Shown here one piece after another: positions 62,760 through 64,000 of a stretch of DNA of 64,000 nt. Made by a program: the position numbers and the translations under genes. The stretch's first letter is position 1, and the number at the start of each line of letters is the position of its first letter. The stretch is from Protonemura montana. Lineage: Eukaryota > Arthropoda > Insecta > Plecoptera > Nemouridae. The stretch spans positions 870,501 through 934,500 of the forward strand of contig OX387610.1 of the NCBI GenBank assembly GCA_947568835.1. The letters are read 5' to 3'. The notes under the pieces were generated by a model. That model did no database searches. It had not been told where the DNA came from and was given only the letters and a program-made list of their open reading frames with translations.

Positions 62760-63380
62760 CTGGGAATTTTAACTTCATTTCATTGTTCCATTACAGGTTG
62801 TGTGAACGCTTCAATAGGTAAAACCTTCATTTTTTTTCAGGATAGGTAAAATACACTGTAGAGTTTAGAAAAACACCAATTTACTAAAATTAGTTTGGTA
62901 AATACTTTATAATTATATCTTTTCTGATTTTCTGCTTGCCAATTGTTTAAAACAGCAACTTAACTAAAAACTTTTTAACTTTGAGAAGGTGTAAAAAAGA
63001 ATGCAGCAGGTTTGAAACTTTTCAAGAGGACATTACAAGAGTGTTTGTTCGATTCATGCCTATATTGTCTGGTGACAAAAGTTTACCCATAGATTGGTGT
63101 TGAAGCAAATGACTCAAGAAACACTGGATTAGGTTCAACCACCCAAATTACATTTAGCATTTTCGAATGATTGAAATTGTTGTTTTTAGATCTCAGATGA
63201 ACAAACAAAACCTTGAAATGGTCACTTATTTGAAAAATGTGTTGTTTCTGTTGCAATCCCAAATGGTCACACATCCAATAAATTCTCAACATTTCGATTT
63301 TCAAATGGTCACTGAATTTAGATGAAATCTGATATAAATTGCAAACGCTTACAATGCACGGAGTATTTTGTTATTATGAA
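62760..63380. other. Dynein intron sequence
   Basis: AT-rich. No further dynein exon was recognised up to the right edge, so this is probably one long intron. Confidence 0.5.
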
Positions 63381-63385
63381 CACTA

Positions 63386-63710
63386 TAACCGTCTCAAAAA
63401 TTGATGCCCAAACGGGGACTCGAACCCCGATCTCCACTTGTCGCGGGTGTTGCTCTAACCAATTGAGCTACTTGGACCCCGATCTCCACCTGTCGCGGGT
63501 GTTGCTCTAACCAATTGAGCTACTTGGACCCCGATCTCCACCTGTCGCGGGTGTTGCTCTAACCAATTGAGCTATTTGGACCCTGGCTTTTTGAGACGAT
63601 TTTTTTTAGTGTATTTGATGAGAATGACGGATCTCCAAGGATTAGAACCAAAGCAGGTGGAGATCGGTATCCGAGTCCCAGTTTGGGCATCAATTTTTGG
63701 GACGGTTACA
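63386..63710 (-). repeat. tRNA-derived repeat (family D), copy 2, with triplication and inverted flank
   Basis: On the minus strand AGCTCAATTGGTTAGAGCAA and GGGGTTCGAGTCCCC give A and B boxes, and GTCCAAG can pair with TTTGGGC in the acceptor position. The inner 52 bp (from GATCTCCACCTGTCGCGGGT) is repeated three times with starts at 63429, 63481 and 63533. An inverted copy of the outer part (GGTGGAGATCGG to GGGCATCAATTTTTGGGACG) follows at 63655-63702, so the locus can fold as a long hairpin. Confidence 0.7.
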
Positions 63711-64000
63711 GTGTAATAATAATAAAAAAGGTCACTTATCTATATGCTGGATCTGAACGTTGTTGCTTAGCTAAAAAACCTCACCTATCCACACTACGTA
63801 TCTAAAAAATGTTGCTAAAACTAAAAAAAAGTAACACATTTTCTCATCTTTTTGGAGATTTTTAACGGAACAACGCGTCAGTTGATCAATGTCCGGTAAA
63901 TAAACAAATCAGTTGAGATGAAAATATCTGATTGTGACCACGAAGATGTGAACTGGAAGTAATCTTTTTTTTTTTAGAAAAACTATTTGAACTGGGTTGT

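Noticed and set aside
1-64000. Bacterial or phage origin of any segment
   Set aside because: No operon-like gene packing, ribosome-binding sites or prokaryotic families were seen; identifiable genes are eukaryotic and many are spliced.

Overview
This is eukaryotic nuclear DNA, most likely from an arthropod. The evidence is spliced genes with GT-AG introns, an axonemal dynein heavy chain gene, a MADF-domain protein, and many eukaryotic DNA transposons, LINEs and tRNA-derived repeats. There are no prokaryotic operons. The species cannot be named from the sequence. The window is AT-rich and consists mostly of transposable-element material at different stages of decay. Exon limits were read by eye from GT-AG sites and kept reading frame.

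Layout. 0-5.7 kb: short tandem repeats, a 35-bp satellite of about 35 copies, and a composite element with several tRNA-like modules. 6.4-12.4 kb: a coiled-coil exon of a Harbinger-type Myb partner, a small four-exon gene (7.3-8.0 kb) with an inverted partial copy (9.8-10.1 kb), LINE tails and a broken ALP1/Harbinger transposase. 13.3-14.6 kb: a 291-codon ORF that looks like an endogenised viral nucleoprotein, beside a pogo/Tigger fragment. 14.85-17.5 kb: transposon I (607-aa protein). 17.6-22.6 kb: Harbinger copies, a SWIM-finger exon, and hAT and piggyBac pieces. 22.6-26.4 kb: transposon III, with 483-bp inverted repeats, a 4-bp duplication and a 697-codon ORF. 26.4-33.3 kb: a P-element remnant with a THAP domain, two Myb/SANT genes, a LINE reverse transcriptase piece and an apparently intact MADF gene. 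34-37.9 kb: a decayed Harbinger gene holding a 102-bp minisatellite. 39.7-43.65 kb: hAT and Harbinger pieces and transposon II (606-aa protein, a relative of I). 44-52 kb: a Gypsy trace, a hAT gene split by a LINE, a LINE with a SAP-like insert, an isolated GC-rich terminal exon and LINE ORF1 and RT pieces. 52.6-57 kb: a 58-bp tandem array and an inverted second copy of the composite element. 57.4-62.8 kb: the last five exons of an axonemal dynein heavy chain gene on the minus strand, its introns carrying a 114-bp array, a 5S-rRNA-like piece and tRNA-derived repeats.

Most striking are three transposons, I, II and III, whose proteins all contain the signature DGxxxQxKN. I and II share gene structure and the same arrangement of repeated end motifs (three on the left, four on the right) although the motif sequences differ. 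Other points worth attention are the nucleoprotein ORF, the composite tRNA-module element in inverted copies, the small gene built from look-alike exons, and the SAP-like insert in a LINE. The host genes best supported are the dynein gene, the four-exon gene and perhaps the 48.7 kb exon.
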